Positions 30,174-40,125 of a stretch of 64,000 nucleotides of DNA are shown piece by piece; the stretch's first letter is position 1; the number at the start of each line of letters is the position of its first letter. The translations under genes were made by a program, and so were the position numbers. The stretch is from SFWF01 sp045539925 (GTDB taxonomy: Bacteria > Bacillota > Clostridia > Oscillospirales > Acutalibacteraceae). Below the pieces are notes generated by a model, which was given only the letters and a program-made list of their open reading frames with translations, was not told the origin of the DNA and searched no databases. The stretch spans positions 89,605-153,604 of the forward strand of contig JAZQGH010000142.1 of the NCBI GenBank assembly GCA_045539925.1, read 5' to 3'.

Positions 30174-31659
30174 AATAATCATCTTCGGGAACTCTGAAAT
30201 AAAGGGCTGTGTTTTCATACACAATGCCTGCTAGCCAATCGTTTATACAGTTGCCGTCAATTCTCCACTGCCAGTTTCCTCCAACGGTAGAGGGTATATT
30301 TATCCTTGCTTCTGCGCCAAGACCGATAATATCCTGCATAGTGAGTATACATATCTCCCCAACAGACATAAGTCCTGCCCTCATCATAGCCCAGTTGATA
30401 CCCTCCTGCTCGTCTACATGGAGGTATTTTTTTGCCATACTCAGGTCTTCTTTTTCGGCAGACTGAGCCCACCCGAGGATGGTATCATTATCATGAGTGC
30501 CTGTATAAACCACGCAGTTTTTGTTGTAATTATGGGGTAGATAACCACTGTCAACATCGGCGGTAAATCCAAACTGAAGCACTTTCATTCCCGGAAAGCC
30601 AGATTTCTTAAGCATTTCGTGCACTTCGGGGGTAAGGAAGCCCAAATCTTCTGCTATAATAGGGAGATTATCACCGAATTCTTTTTTAATCTCGTTAAAA
30701 AGTGCCATATTAGGACCTTTAAGCCACTTTCCGCCCTTTGCAGTTTTATCACCGTAGGGTATTGCCCAGTAAGCCTCGAAACCTCTGAAATGATCGATTC
30801 GCACCATATCATAAAGTTTAAGAGCATAGCCGAGTCTGCGTTTCCACCATCCGAAATTATCCTTCTTCATATAACTCCAGTTATATAGAGGGTTACCCCA
30901 CAGCTGACCGTCTTCAGAAAAAGCATCAGGCGGACAACCTGCTACAGCTTTAGGTTTTAGCTCACTATCAAGCTGAAACTGCTCAGGCTCCGACCATACA
31001 TCGGCAGAATCATAAGCAACATATATGGGTATATCCCCTATTATTCCTATACCGTTTTTATTTGCGTATGCTTTAAGCCTAAACCACTGCTTTGAAAAAA
31101 TATACTGAACGAAATGGTAAAATTCGGTTACATCCTTATGCTCAGTCTTAACGCTTACAATAGTCTGAGCATCTCTGACTCTTAGCTTTTCTTCCCATTC
31201 TTCCCAAGCAATATCACTATGACTGTTTTTAAGTGCCATAAAAAGCGCATATTCATCGAGCCAGAAGGCATTTTCCTCGCAGAAGGTTCTGTATTCCTTA
31301 TGAGGACTGAACCTTTTAAAAGCAATTTTAAGGAGCTTATTTCTGTTTTCGTAGAGCTTACCGTAGTCTATAGTACTATTATCGCTGCCAAAGTCAAAGG
31401 AAAGGAACTCATCTTCCGTGAGCAGACCGTCTTCAATAAGAAACTCGGGATCGATAAAATATGTGTTGCCTGCGTAAGAAGAAAAGGACTGATAGGGCGA
31501 GTCCCCGTAGTTTGTTGGATTAAGCGGCAGTATCTGCCACCAAGACTGACCCGATTTCTTAAGAAAGTCTACAAAACGGTAGGCTTCCTTGCCAAGTGTT
31601 CCGATACCGCCTCGAGAAGGCAGAGAAAATATCGGCATAAGTATTCCGCTGGTTCTCAT
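30154..31659 (-). CDS. malQ: 4-alpha-glucanotransferase MalQ (amylomaltase)
   Basis: A GH77 enzyme that transfers alpha-1,4-glucan chains, releasing glucose during maltodextrin use. The 501-residue product has the opening SGILMPIFSLPSRGGIGT, the catalytic nucleophile region MVRIDHFRGFEAYW, the acid IIAEDLGFLTPEV and GTHDNDTILGW. The ATG at 31659 has GGAGA upstream. It is the last gene of an operon with a binding protein and two permeases, which suggests those import maltodextrins. Confidence 0.95.
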   Translation of the reverse strand: MRTSGILMPIFSLPSRGGIGTLGKEAYRFVDFLKKSGQSWWQILPLNPTNYGDSPYQSFSSYAGNTYFIDPEFLIEDGLLTEDEFLSFDFGSDNSTIDYGKLYENRNKLLKIAFKRFSPHKEYRTFCEENAFWLDEYALFMALKNSHSDIAWEEWEEKLRVRDAQTIVSVKTEHKDVTEFYHFVQYIFSKQWFRLKAYANKNGIGIIGDIPIYVAYDSADVWSEPEQFQLDSELKPKAVAGCPPDAFSEDGQLWGNPLYNWSYMKKDNFGWWKRRLGYALKLYDMVRIDHFRGFEAYWAIPYGDKTAKGGKWLKGPNMALFNEIKKEFGDNLPIIAEDLGFLTPEVHEMLKKSGFPGMKVLQFGFTADVDSGYLPHNYNKNCVVYTGTHDNDTILGWAQSAEKEDLSMAKKYLHVDEQEGINWAMMRAGLMSVGEICILTMQDIIGLGAEARINIPSTVGGNWQWRIDGNCINDWLAGIVYENTALYFRVPEDDYLKMSRE

Positions 31660-31693
31660 AAAAATCTCCGTTCTTTTGTATGTACGGTGCAGT

Positions 31694-32551
31694 TTAACCC
31701 TTAACTGCACCCGAAAGCACACCTTTGATTATATGCTTCTGACTTATAAAATAAACAATAATTATCGGTAGCAGACAAAGTATTATAAGCGCCATTGTTG
31801 CTCCGTAATCTACCTGACCGTAACTGCCCTGAAGGTATTGTATCTGTATCGGAATGGTTCTGTATTCCCGTTTATCAAGCACGAGATATGGCAGTAAATA
31901 GTCATTCCATACCCACATTGTCTGCAAAATACCTACCGAAATATATGTCGACTTCAGTATAGGGGCTACTACATGAAAAAAGGTTTGCAGTGTGTTGCAG
32001 CCGTCTATTGTTGCTGCTTCCTCAACCTCTAAAGGAATACTCTTTATAAATCCGCTGAACAGAAACACTGCAAGTCCTGCACCGAAACCTAAATATATTA
32101 TAGGGATAGTAAGAGGCGTGTCAAGTTCCAATCTGTCGGCCGTCTTTGAGAGGGTGAACATAACCATCTGAAAGGGCACTACCATTGAAAAAATGCAAAG
32201 ATAATATATAATTCTGCAAAAAATACTGTTGACCCTGTTTATATACCAAGCCGACATAGATGTGCAAATAAGAATCAGTGCAACAGAAAGCACTGTTATT
32301 ATAAGGCTGAACAGCATTGCATAATAAAAGGGATAATTACCGTGGGCTATTCCCCTGATATAGTTGGACAAACCTGCAAAATCGCCTTTATCGGGCAGAG
32401 AAAACAGTGATGTTTTTATAGAATCGTTATCCTTGAAGGAATTATACAGCACTATAAAAACAGGAGATACCCAAGCTACAGACAAAAGAGAAAAAACTAC
32501 AGTCAGTATTCCTTTTTTTAGTTTTTCCTGCTTTGAGCCGCTTTTTATCAT
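31694..32551 (-). CDS. carbohydrate ABC transporter permease, MalG type
   Basis: A 285-residue inner-membrane permease with about six membrane segments. The ATPase-docking loop reads EVEEAATIDGCNTLQTFFHVVAP near residue 190. The C-terminus ends KGVLSGAVKG, as is typical for the MalG group. Its ATG overlaps the stop of the previous permease gene (TAATG). No ATPase gene is in the operon, so a shared MsmX-like ATPase elsewhere is expected. Confidence 0.9.
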   Translation of the reverse strand: MIKSGSKQEKLKKGILTVVFSLLSVAWVSPVFIVLYNSFKDNDSIKTSLFSLPDKGDFAGLSNYIRGIAHGNYPFYYAMLFSLIITVLSVALILICTSMSAWYINRVNSIFCRIIYYLCIFSMVVPFQMVMFTLSKTADRLELDTPLTIPIIYLGFGAGLAVFLFSGFIKSIPLEVEEAATIDGCNTLQTFFHVVAPILKSTYISVGILQTMWVWNDYLLPYLVLDKREYRTIPIQIQYLQGSYGQVDYGATMALIILCLLPIIIVYFISQKHIIKGVLSGAVKG

Positions 32552-33435
32552 TATACCTCAACCTCCTTACTTCTTGTAAGGTAAAGCTGAGACAGAGATA
32601 TTATGACTACAGCAATAAAGAATATTACTGCCTTTGCCTGACCTACGCCCATATTTGTTGTGCTTTCATAAAAGGAATTATAAATATTAAGCGCCAACAT
32701 TTCTGTTTCATTATAAGGCTTTCCCGCTGTTAATGCAAGGTTTTGATCAAAAAGTTTAAATCCGTTTGTAAGCGTCAGAAAGGTACATATAGTTATTGAG
32801 GGCATAACAGCAGGTAATGTGATATGTCTTAGAAGCTGAAAACTGCCTGCCCCGTCGATTTTTGCCGCCTCAATTAACTCACTGGGTACATTTTGCAGAC
32901 CTGCAATGTAAATTATCATCATATAACCTATCTGCTGCCAACTGACAAGAATCACAAGACCCCAAAAACCGTAGGTAGAATTAAGAGCAAGTGCCGAGTC
33001 TAAATACCTCATAATTACTCCGTCTAGAATTATCTTCCAAAGATAACCCAGCACTATTCCACCGATAAGATTTGGAATGAAGAAAACTGTTCTGAAAATG
33101 TTGGAGCCTTTTATTCCCTTTGTAAGGAAAAAAGCTATTGTAAACGCCAATATATTGATTATAACAACAGAAACAACCGTAAATACCAGAGTAAATATAA
33201 AGGATGATATAAAACTGCTGTCACTTATAGCTTTGCTGTAGTTTTCAAATCCAACAAAGGTAGTTTTACTGAGGGTTCTGAACCTGAAAAAAGAAAGATA
33301 AATTCCCCAGATGAAAGGCCAGACAAATCCAATTATAAATGCAATTACAGTAGGAAGTAGAAAAATCGGTGCATATCGCTTTGTCGCCCGAAGCTGATTA
33401 GAATTAAGTATTGCAGAGTGATTTACTGTTTTCAC
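32551..33435 (-). CDS. carbohydrate ABC transporter permease, MalF type
   Basis: A 294-residue permease with about six membrane segments and an ATPase-docking loop ELIEAAKIDGAGSFQLLRHITLP near residue 200. The GTG at 33435 is used because no ATG lies near; AGGAGG is about 12 bases upstream. It pairs with the MalG-type protein to form the channel. Confidence 0.9.
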   Translation of the reverse strand: MKTVNHSAILNSNQLRATKRYAPIFLLPTVIAFIIGFVWPFIWGIYLSFFRFRTLSKTTFVGFENYSKAISDSSFISSFIFTLVFTVVSVVIINILAFTIAFFLTKGIKGSNIFRTVFFIPNLIGGIVLGYLWKIILDGVIMRYLDSALALNSTYGFWGLVILVSWQQIGYMMIIYIAGLQNVPSELIEAAKIDGAGSFQLLRHITLPAVMPSITICTFLTLTNGFKLFDQNLALTAGKPYNETEMLALNIYNSFYESTTNMGVGQAKAVIFFIAVVIISLSQLYLTRSKEVEV

Positions 33436-33503
33436 CCGTCACCGTCCTCCTTGGTGCTGAAAATCAGGATGCGGATTTATGTCCGCACCCCGAACAAAAA
33501 ATT

Positions 33504-34766
33504 TTATTGCTTAGAAGCTTTATATTGCTTCGCCCAACCGTCAACAAAGGCTTTTCTTACATCCTCCCACGCACCTGTACCTGCTGTGTAGGCGGCAAGA
33601 GCATCTACAAAATCGTTTCTCCACGCTTCGACATTTGGAGTAGTTGAAAATGCCCAGGTAACAGAATATTTTCCGTCTTCAACATAGTCGGTCATAATCT
33701 CACTTAAAACATTATCTACAGACTCTGCCTCCTTAAACGGAGCTGAAAAGCCCATATCTTCTGCCAGACTCTCTGTGCCTTTATCCGAGGTGACGACCCA
33801 CTCTAAAAAATCAAGAGTTGCCTGTCTGTCTTCTTTCGTTGCCTCAGAATTCACCGCCCAATAGTTTTCGGTTCCGCTGCAGAGACCCTGATTTTCTTCG
33901 CTTACTCCGATATATATCGGTAAAAATCCAATATTTTCGTCGCCAATACTTTTTATCGAATCGTATTCCCAAGTACCGTTTTGATAGAAAACCGCTTTCC
34001 CTGCTTTAAATTCTGCCGCTGCATCGTTTTGATCGCTGGTAACTGTTTTGGGGTCTATAGTTGCATTATTTATATAAAGATCCCATATATTTTTAAAGTT
34101 TTCAAGGTAGGTGCCTTTAACCTCAGAAGGCTGTCCGCTTATATCTCTGTCCTCAAACTCATAGAAAAGTGGCATATTCACAAGATGTCCTGCAAAACGC
34201 CAATTTGAGGATGAGGCAAGTCCCGAAGAAGTAAATGCTGAGAAACCAAGTTCCTGTTTTCTTGCTGTAATGTCCTCAGCAACCCTCTTTAAATCTGCAA
34301 AAGACTTTATATCGTCTATACTGTAGCCTGCCCTACTGAGCAAATTTTTATTAGTAATAAGCCCATACGCCTCATAGACGTAAGCCACCGCTAAAACCCT
34401 ACCGTCATCGGTGAGCGCAAACTCATCGGACACAAGCTGGTTATAAACCGCCGAACCGCGAAGATCAAGACAGTAATCCTTCCAGGACTGCAGACCTACA
34501 GGTCCGTTTATCTGGAAAAGTGTTGGAGCCTCATCCTTATCTATTTCTGCTAAAAGTGTCTGTTCGTACGTACCCTGCGCTGCAGTAACAACTTTAACTT
34601 CCACACCTGTTTCTCTTGTATACTCTGATGCAAGGCTTTGCCAAGCACTATCCTGCTCGGGCTTGAAATTAAGAAAATATACCGAGCCCTTGTCTGCTGT
34701 TCTACCGCATCCGCAAAGTCCTAAGAACATACAAGCTGACAGAAATAATACTAATATTTTTTTCAT
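33504..34766 (-). CDS. extracellular sugar-binding lipoprotein of an ABC importer
   Basis: A 420-residue family 1 solute-binding protein. It has a lipoprotein signal peptide with lipobox LCGC (Cys near residue 20) and a two-lobe fold (GSVYFLNFKPEQDSAW, ADLKRVAEDITARKQ). Neighbouring MalQ suggests alpha-glucans or maltodextrins as ligand; this is by context. It is first in the operon and is preceded by a hairpin that looks like a terminator or attenuator. Confidence 0.9.
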   Translation of the reverse strand: MKKILVLFLSACMFLGLCGCGRTADKGSVYFLNFKPEQDSAWQSLASEYTRETGVEVKVVTAAQGTYEQTLLAEIDKDEAPTLFQINGPVGLQSWKDYCLDLRGSAVYNQLVSDEFALTDDGRVLAVAYVYEAYGLITNKNLLSRAGYSIDDIKSFADLKRVAEDITARKQELGFSAFTSSGLASSSNWRFAGHLVNMPLFYEFEDRDISGQPSEVKGTYLENFKNIWDLYINNATIDPKTVTSDQNDAAAEFKAGKAVFYQNGTWEYDSIKSIGDENIGFLPIYIGVSEENQGLCSGTENYWAVNSEATKEDRQATLDFLEWVVTSDKGTESLAEDMGFSAPFKEAESVDNVLSEIMTDYVEDGKYSVTWAFSTTPNVEAWRNDFVDALAAYTAGTGAWEDVRKAFVDGWAKQYKASKQ

Positions 34767-34812
34767 ATTATCCTCCTAAAAGTGATGCAAAAGCACCGTT
34801 TCAAGGATAGTA

Positions 34813-34865
34813 TGCGCATTTTTGCGTAAAAAAACAGCACGAAGATTGTTTTTTCTTCGTGCTGA
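34813..34865 (-). promoter_or_regulatory. attenuator-like hairpin and CGCA palindrome in the leader of the sugar operon
   Basis: CAGCACGAAGA/TCTTCGTGCTG (34835-34864) is followed leftward by seven T. Immediately after comes CGCA-AAAA-TGCG (about 34813-34826), an operator-like inverted repeat. No clear promoter lies between the hairpin and the gene, so the hairpin may be inside the leader. Confidence 0.45.
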
Positions 34866-34924
34866 AAATTTTTTTATTTGAAACTGCTAATAGCCGCTGA
34901 AAAATATCAATATCGTTGTATATA

Positions 34925-34955
34925 ATAGTAAAACCCTTGGACACTGCCAAGGGTT
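34925..34955 (-). terminator. terminator of pheST
   Basis: AACCCTTGG (34932-34940) pairs with CCAAGGGTT (34947-34955), followed leftward by TTTTACTATT, 5 bases after the pheT stop. Confidence 0.8.
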
Positions 34956-34960
34956 CTCTT

Positions 34961-37321
34961 TTACTGTTTAAGCGAAATGTTTTCTGCGGCGAGGTCTTCG
35001 ATAACCTTGTCGGTAACCGCCTTTACCTCTTCGCCTGTAAGAGTTCGCTCGGGGTGAGCAAAAAGAATGCGGACAGTAATTGACTTACCTGTTTCGTCGG
35101 TATAGGTGTCAACTACCTTAACATCTTTGATAAGACTACATTTTTGATCCTCAATAGCCTTTGCTATAGGCGCAAAGGTGTTTGACACGAAGGACAAGTC
35201 TATTTCCATTTCAGGGAAACGGCTGGGCTCAGCATACTTGATGCTTGCATTATCGATTTCAGCAAAAACTTTAAAATCAATCTCTGCATATACAATAGAT
35301 GCCTTTTTGTCTATCTTCTTTGATACCGTGGGATGTACTATGCCTATTTCGCCGACAGCCTTACCGTCACAAATAATAGTGTTTAGATTGCGCAGATGCT
35401 GATAAGCCTTGGTTGCTTCCTTTTTCTCGAAGGAAAGGCCTTTGTGCTTGATATCGTCAGCAATCACGGCGAGCATATCACGAAGCTCAAAATACAGGGT
35501 CTCAACAGATTTTGTCTTGCTGAAGAGAGTTATGACAAGCTTCTTATTTTCAACACAGAGGTTATTCTCGTCAACTCCGTCAATAACTCGTCCAATCTCA
35601 AAAACACCGAAGTCGGTAGCATAGGCAGTGTTATATTTAACCTGACAAAGCTGAGTGGGAACAATAGATTTGCGGATAGTTTCAATATTGGGGTTAACAG
35701 CACCTATAAGCTTGATATTATCCTCGACCTCAATGCCTAAAGCCTTGTATTCGTCATAGTACTGCCATACATAGGAATGAAGCTCGTGCATAGAATAACG
35801 CTTAACAAGTATATCCTTTACTTTGTCTTCAACAGTTTTTACAACATCAGGACGGACAGGAGCAATGGGGGCAGATGCGGTGTGTATCTCAAAATTATCG
35901 TAACCGTAAATACGGGTAATTTCTTCGATAACGTCAGCCTTCATTGTTACATCCTTTGTGGCACGCCAGCTTGGAACGATAACGCTGAAATCATCACCTG
36001 TAAGATTTACTTCAAATCCTAATGACTCGAGAGTCTTGACAATAGTATCATTAGAAATTTCAATTCCCGTATAACGGTTGACAAATGCCTTATTGAAATC
36101 GAGATTGACGGTGTCATATTTGAAAGCATATTCGTCGGTCAGAGAGGAAACCACCTTAACACCGCTATCAATATCGGTTAGGAGCTTAACAAAACGTGCA
36201 ATTGCAGGAACGGTAAGCTCGGGGTCAAGGCATTTTTCATATCTCTGCGAAGCATCGGTTCTGTGAGCAAGACGAACGGTAGACTTACGGATAGAAACGG
36301 CGTCGAAGGTAGCCGACTCAAGGGTTAATGTAGTGGTATCTTCAACAATTTCAGAATCAAGTCCGCCCATAATACCTGCAATAGCAACGGGGGTGTTATC
36401 GTTGCATATCATAAGGGTATTTTCGTCGATATTACGCTCTACTCCGTCGAGGGTCTGAAACTTAAAAGGCTCTGCAAAACGCTTTATGCGAAGCTTTTCA
36501 ACCTTTCTGGAATCAAACGCGTGCATTGGCTGACCCATTTCGACCATAAGGTAGTTTGTAAGGTCGGCAAGTAGATTGATACCTCTCATTCCGCAGTAGA
36601 AAAGGCGTATACGCATATTAACAGGGCTGACGTTTTTAGTAATATTTTCAACCTGCATACAGGAATAACGCTGACAGAGAGGATCCTCTATCTTCATATC
36701 TACCTTGGGTAAATCGTTATAAGCCGAGAGATCGACAGTTTGGAGAGGCTTTAAGGGTCTGTCTGCAAGGGCGGCAAACTCACGGGCTATTCCATAATGA
36801 CCCCAAAGGTCGGGACGGTTGGTAAGAGACTTGTTATCAACCTCAAAGATTATATCGTCAATTTCGTACAGTTCTTTTATATCAGTACCGTTTGCTACGT
36901 CCTCGATTATGTCCATAATACCTGAATTATCATCGGAAATACCGAGCTCTTTCTCGGAGCAGCACATACCGAAGGAATCAAAGCCTGCAAGAGGTCTGGG
37001 AGCGATGGTAATCTCCCCTATTTTAGCACCGACTTTAGCAAAGGCGGTCTTCATACCAACACGGACATTGGGAGCACCGCAAACAACGTCGGTTAGCTTG
37101 CCGTCACCTGCATCGACCTTTAAAAGGTGAAGCTTTTTAGACTCGGGATGGTCTTCGACCGACTTAATCTCTGCAACAACAATTCCGCTGATGTCAGAAC
37201 CCTTCATAAATATCTCATTTTCAACCTCTGCGGTAGAAAGTGAGAACTGATTTATAAGTTTAAGTTTATCCAGACCTGTAAAATCAACAAAGTCGGAAAT
37301 CCAGTTCATTGAAAGTAACAT
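34961..37321 (-). CDS. pheT: phenylalanyl-tRNA synthetase beta subunit
   Basis: The large subunit of the heterotetrameric enzyme that charges tRNA-Phe, 786 residues. In order it has the EMAP/OB tRNA-binding domain (about 40-150), the B3/4 editing domain (RIRLFYCGMRGINLLADLTNY region), B5, a catalytic-like core and the C-terminal ferredoxin-fold anticodon domain ending in FAHPERTLTGEEV. It starts 17 bases after pheS and shares the T-box leader. Confidence 0.96.
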   Translation of the reverse strand: MLLSMNWISDFVDFTGLDKLKLINQFSLSTAEVENEIFMKGSDISGIVVAEIKSVEDHPESKKLHLLKVDAGDGKLTDVVCGAPNVRVGMKTAFAKVGAKIGEITIAPRPLAGFDSFGMCCSEKELGISDDNSGIMDIIEDVANGTDIKELYEIDDIIFEVDNKSLTNRPDLWGHYGIAREFAALADRPLKPLQTVDLSAYNDLPKVDMKIEDPLCQRYSCMQVENITKNVSPVNMRIRLFYCGMRGINLLADLTNYLMVEMGQPMHAFDSRKVEKLRIKRFAEPFKFQTLDGVERNIDENTLMICNDNTPVAIAGIMGGLDSEIVEDTTTLTLESATFDAVSIRKSTVRLAHRTDASQRYEKCLDPELTVPAIARFVKLLTDIDSGVKVVSSLTDEYAFKYDTVNLDFNKAFVNRYTGIEISNDTIVKTLESLGFEVNLTGDDFSVIVPSWRATKDVTMKADVIEEITRIYGYDNFEIHTASAPIAPVRPDVVKTVEDKVKDILVKRYSMHELHSYVWQYYDEYKALGIEVEDNIKLIGAVNPNIETIRKSIVPTQLCQVKYNTAYATDFGVFEIGRVIDGVDENNLCVENKKLVITLFSKTKSVETLYFELRDMLAVIADDIKHKGLSFEKKEATKAYQHLRNLNTIICDGKAVGEIGIVHPTVSKKIDKKASIVYAEIDFKVFAEIDNASIKYAEPSRFPEMEIDLSFVSNTFAPIAKAIEDQKCSLIKDVKVVDTYTDETGKSITVRILFAHPERTLTGEEVKAVTDKVIEDLAAENISLKQ

Positions 37322-37338
37322 ATAGGCACTCTCCTTTC

Positions 37339-38391
37339 TTATTCGTCGTCGGTAAACTGCGAAAGGGTCTTAAGGCTTCCGCCGTTTAAATCACGAATAT
37401 CTTTAACGCCGTATTTCATCATAGCAAGACGGGTAAGTCCGAGACCAAACGCAAATCCGTTATATTCTTCGGGGTCAATACCGCCTGCTTTGAGCACCTC
37501 GGGATGAATCATTCCGCAGGGACAAAGTTCAAGCCATCCGCTGTGTTTACAGGAAGGACAACCCTCGCCGCCACAGATTGCACAGCTTATATCAAGCTCA
37601 AATCCAGGTTCCACGAAGGGGAAAAATCCGGGACGAAGTCGAACCTTAACATCACGCCTGAACACCTCGGAAAGCATTGTTTTCATAAAGAAAATGAGGT
37701 TTGAAATGGAGATGTCTTTATCTACCATTACGCCCTCCATCTGAAAGAAGGTGTTTTCGTGACAGGCATCGGTAGCCTCGTTTCTAAAGCATCTGCCCGG
37801 GAAAATAGCCTTTATCGGACGGCCTTCGTTAAAGAGGGCATCCTTATACTTTTTATAGATGGCATTCTGCGCAGCGGAAGTATGGGATTTTAAAAGCTGA
37901 CCGTTTTCGAGATAATAGGTATCCTGCATATCGCGGGCAGGATGATGCTTGGGAATATTTAAAGCCTCAAAGCACTCATAGTCGGTTACAACCTCGCTGT
38001 AGTCTTCAACATCAAATCCCATAGACTTGAATATTCTTTCGCACTCGCGCTGAACCAGGGTGATGGGGTGATAAGAACCGCGGGTAAGATCGGCAGGCAT
38101 AGAAAGATCGAACTCAGGCATTGAGTTAATTTCCCTTTCGATTTCCTTTTCCTTAAGCTCAACCATTTTTGCGGCAATCTTTTCTGTTGCTTCGTTCTTA
38201 AGGATATTTACCTTCTGGCCAAAGTCCTTCTTTTCTTCTACCGAAAGGTCTTTCATTCCCTTTAAAAGGTCGGTGATGCTTCCCTTTTTACCAAGGTAAG
38301 AGACCCTTATGTTTTCAAGCTCTGTAGCATCGTTTACGGCTGCAAGCTCGGCTTCAAACTGCTGTTGCAGTTTTACTATTTGTTCGTTCAT
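37339..38391 (-). CDS. pheS: phenylalanyl-tRNA synthetase alpha subunit
   Basis: The catalytic subunit, 350 residues, with an N-terminal coiled coil (about 1-85) and a class II core: motif 2 in IFPGRCFRNEATDACH and motif 3 in FAFGLGLTRLAMMKYGV. A CxxC-type insertion (CAICGGEGCPSCKHSGW) is present, as in many Firmicutes. The ATG at 38391 follows the T-box terminator; the longer frame upstream lies inside that leader. Confidence 0.96.
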   Translation of the reverse strand: MNEQIVKLQQQFEAELAAVNDATELENIRVSYLGKKGSITDLLKGMKDLSVEEKKDFGQKVNILKNEATEKIAAKMVELKEKEIEREINSMPEFDLSMPADLTRGSYHPITLVQRECERIFKSMGFDVEDYSEVVTDYECFEALNIPKHHPARDMQDTYYLENGQLLKSHTSAAQNAIYKKYKDALFNEGRPIKAIFPGRCFRNEATDACHENTFFQMEGVMVDKDISISNLIFFMKTMLSEVFRRDVKVRLRPGFFPFVEPGFELDISCAICGGEGCPSCKHSGWLELCPCGMIHPEVLKAGGIDPEEYNGFAFGLGLTRLAMMKYGVKDIRDLNGGSLKTLSQFTDDE

Positions 38392-38404
38392 TATAAACCT
38401 CCAT

Positions 38405-38640
38405 AAAAAAACGTCCCATACAAAGTATGAGACGAAAAAATTTCCGTGGTACCACTCAAATTGCGATAAAAAAACCGCCACTCTTATGCTTTAATGCAGC
38501 AACTACATCCCTTGTTTCCAAAGGCAACTCCCGAGGCGAAATTCGGCAAACAGGTCTTTGCGGCTTTCCACCAAACGCCGCTCTCTTTAAAAGAATTACT
38601 GTTGCTTACTAAAACTCGATCACAGTTTTTATATTCATTT
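38405..38640 (-). promoter_or_regulatory. T-box leader sensing tRNA-Phe, upstream of pheST
   Basis: The T-box GAGTGGTACCACGG lies at 38457-38444. A terminator CGTCTCATAC/GTATGGGACG with seven T follows (38434-38405). In the 3' side of stem I, CGAATTTCG contains TTC (38540-38538) followed by G, the expected Phe specifier codon. Uncharged tRNA-Phe should pair here and allow transcription. Confidence 0.93.
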
Positions 38641-38648
38641 ACCGATAT

Positions 38649-38678
38649 ATTATACACAACCACATAGCATGTTGTCAA
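38649..38678 (-). promoter_or_regulatory. promoter of pheST
   Basis: TTGACA (38678-38673), an 18-base spacer and TATAAT (38654-38649). Confidence 0.8.
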
Positions 38679-38706
38679 GGAGAATTTAACAGCAAAAGAT
38701 ACGGTG

Positions 38707-38734
38707 TTGACTTTTGAAGAAACAAATATATAAT
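38707..38734 (+). promoter_or_regulatory. promoter of uxaB-uxaA
   Basis: TTGACT (38707-38712), a 16-base spacer and TATAAT (38729-38734), with a leader of about 105 bases. It is divergent from the pheST promoter, 29 bases away. Confidence 0.7.
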
Positions 38735-38847
38735 TTAAATATATGAAAGTCTGAGCTGATATACAAATACAGCAAGAAAATATCGGAACATACCACTTTT
38801 ACCACAGATGATTTCAATATAAACATTATTTTAAGCAGGGTGATTTT

Positions 38848-40125
38848 ATGAGTAGTAAAAAAATTATTCAGTTTGGAGAGGGTGGATTCTTGCGTGGATT
38901 TGCCGATTGGATGCTTGATATTGTAAATGAAAAAGCAGGTTTCGATTTTATGGTTACTGTGGTTCAGCCAATCGAGACAGGTTTATGCTCACTTCTCTCC
39001 GCTCAGAACTGCAAATACACCCACATATGCAGAGGAGTTGAAGGTGTTGAGGCAAGGCAGATTTCTGTAATTGAAAAATGCTTAGAGCCATATAAGCATT
39101 TTGATGAATATTTAAGTCTTGCAGATGACCCTGACTATCGCTTTATCATTTCAAACACCACCGAAGCGGGAATTGTGTTTGACGAAAACGATAAACTCGA
39201 AAACAAGCCTTGTAAATCCTTTCCGGGAAAAGTTACTCAGCTTCTTTTCAGGCGTTTTAAAAAAGGACTTGATGGATTTATATTTCTGCCTTGCGAACTT
39301 ATCGACAGAAACGGAGATAAGCTGAAAGAATGCATTGTTAAAAGCGCTGAGAGTTGGTCGCTTGGCACAGATTTTATAAATTGGATAAAAAGCGAAAACA
39401 TTTTCTGTAACACTCTTGTAGACAGAATAAACACAGGTTTTCCGAAAGATGAAAACATTGACCTTGGATATGAAGACAAGCTTCTCAACACATCAGAATA
39501 CTTCCATTTATGGGTAATAGAGGGGTATAACGGTCTTTTTGACGAGTTACCCTTTGATAAATGCAGACTTAATGTAATTCTTACCGATAACCTTGAGCGC
39601 TATCGCACAAGAAAGGTGCGCATATTAAACGGAGCGCACACATCTCTTGTGCCATACGCTATGCTCTCGGGTTTTGATACGGTTAAATCCTGTATGGACG
39701 ACGGGACTATGCTTTCGCATATAAAGCACTGTATTTACAATGAAATTATTCCTACTCTTGATTTGCCTAAAGATGAGCTTATCGATTATGCTGACAATGT
39801 ACTAAGAAGATTTTCAAACCCATATATAAAGCATTATTTATCTTCAATTTCACTGAACTCGGTAAGCAAATTCAAGGTTAGAGTGCTTCCCTCTATACTT
39901 GAATATATTAAGCGCTTTAAAAAAACTCCCCAGACTCTCGTGTTCTCTTTCGCAAAGCTCATAGAATTTTACAAGACGGGGACTCCAACCGACCTACCAG
40001 AGGTTATAACTTTTATGAAGGCGGCCTCGGTAACCGATATACTTAAAAACACAAGCTTTTGGGATGATGATATGTCCTTACTTTATGATGAAGTGATAAA
40101 ACATTTACCGGAGAATATCAGATGA
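38848..40125 (+). CDS. uxaB: tagaturonate reductase (altronate oxidoreductase) UxaB
   Basis: Interconverts tagaturonate and altronate with NAD in galacturonate catabolism. The 425-residue protein is a long-chain mannitol dehydrogenase relative. It has the dinucleotide motif FGEGGFLRGF near residue 8-17, the FIISNTTEAGIVF strand, the catalytic Lys in FLPCELIDRNG/DLGYEDKLLN regions and NGAHTSLVPYAMLSG. AGGGTG precedes the ATG. It overlaps uxaA by four bases. Confidence 0.9.
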   Translation: MSSKKIIQFGEGGFLRGFADWMLDIVNEKAGFDFMVTVVQPIETGLCSLLSAQNCKYTHICRGVEGVEARQISVIEKCLEPYKHFDEYLSLADDPDYRFIISNTTEAGIVFDENDKLENKPCKSFPGKVTQLLFRRFKKGLDGFIFLPCELIDRNGDKLKECIVKSAESWSLGTDFINWIKSENIFCNTLVDRINTGFPKDENIDLGYEDKLLNTSEYFHLWVIEGYNGLFDELPFDKCRLNVILTDNLERYRTRKVRILNGAHTSLVPYAMLSGFDTVKSCMDDGTMLSHIKHCIYNEIIPTLDLPKDELIDYADNVLRRFSNPYIKHYLSSISLNSVSKFKVRVLPSILEYIKRFKKTPQTLVFSFAKLIEFYKTGTPTDLPEVITFMKAASVTDILKNTSFWDDDMSLLYDEVIKHLPENIR

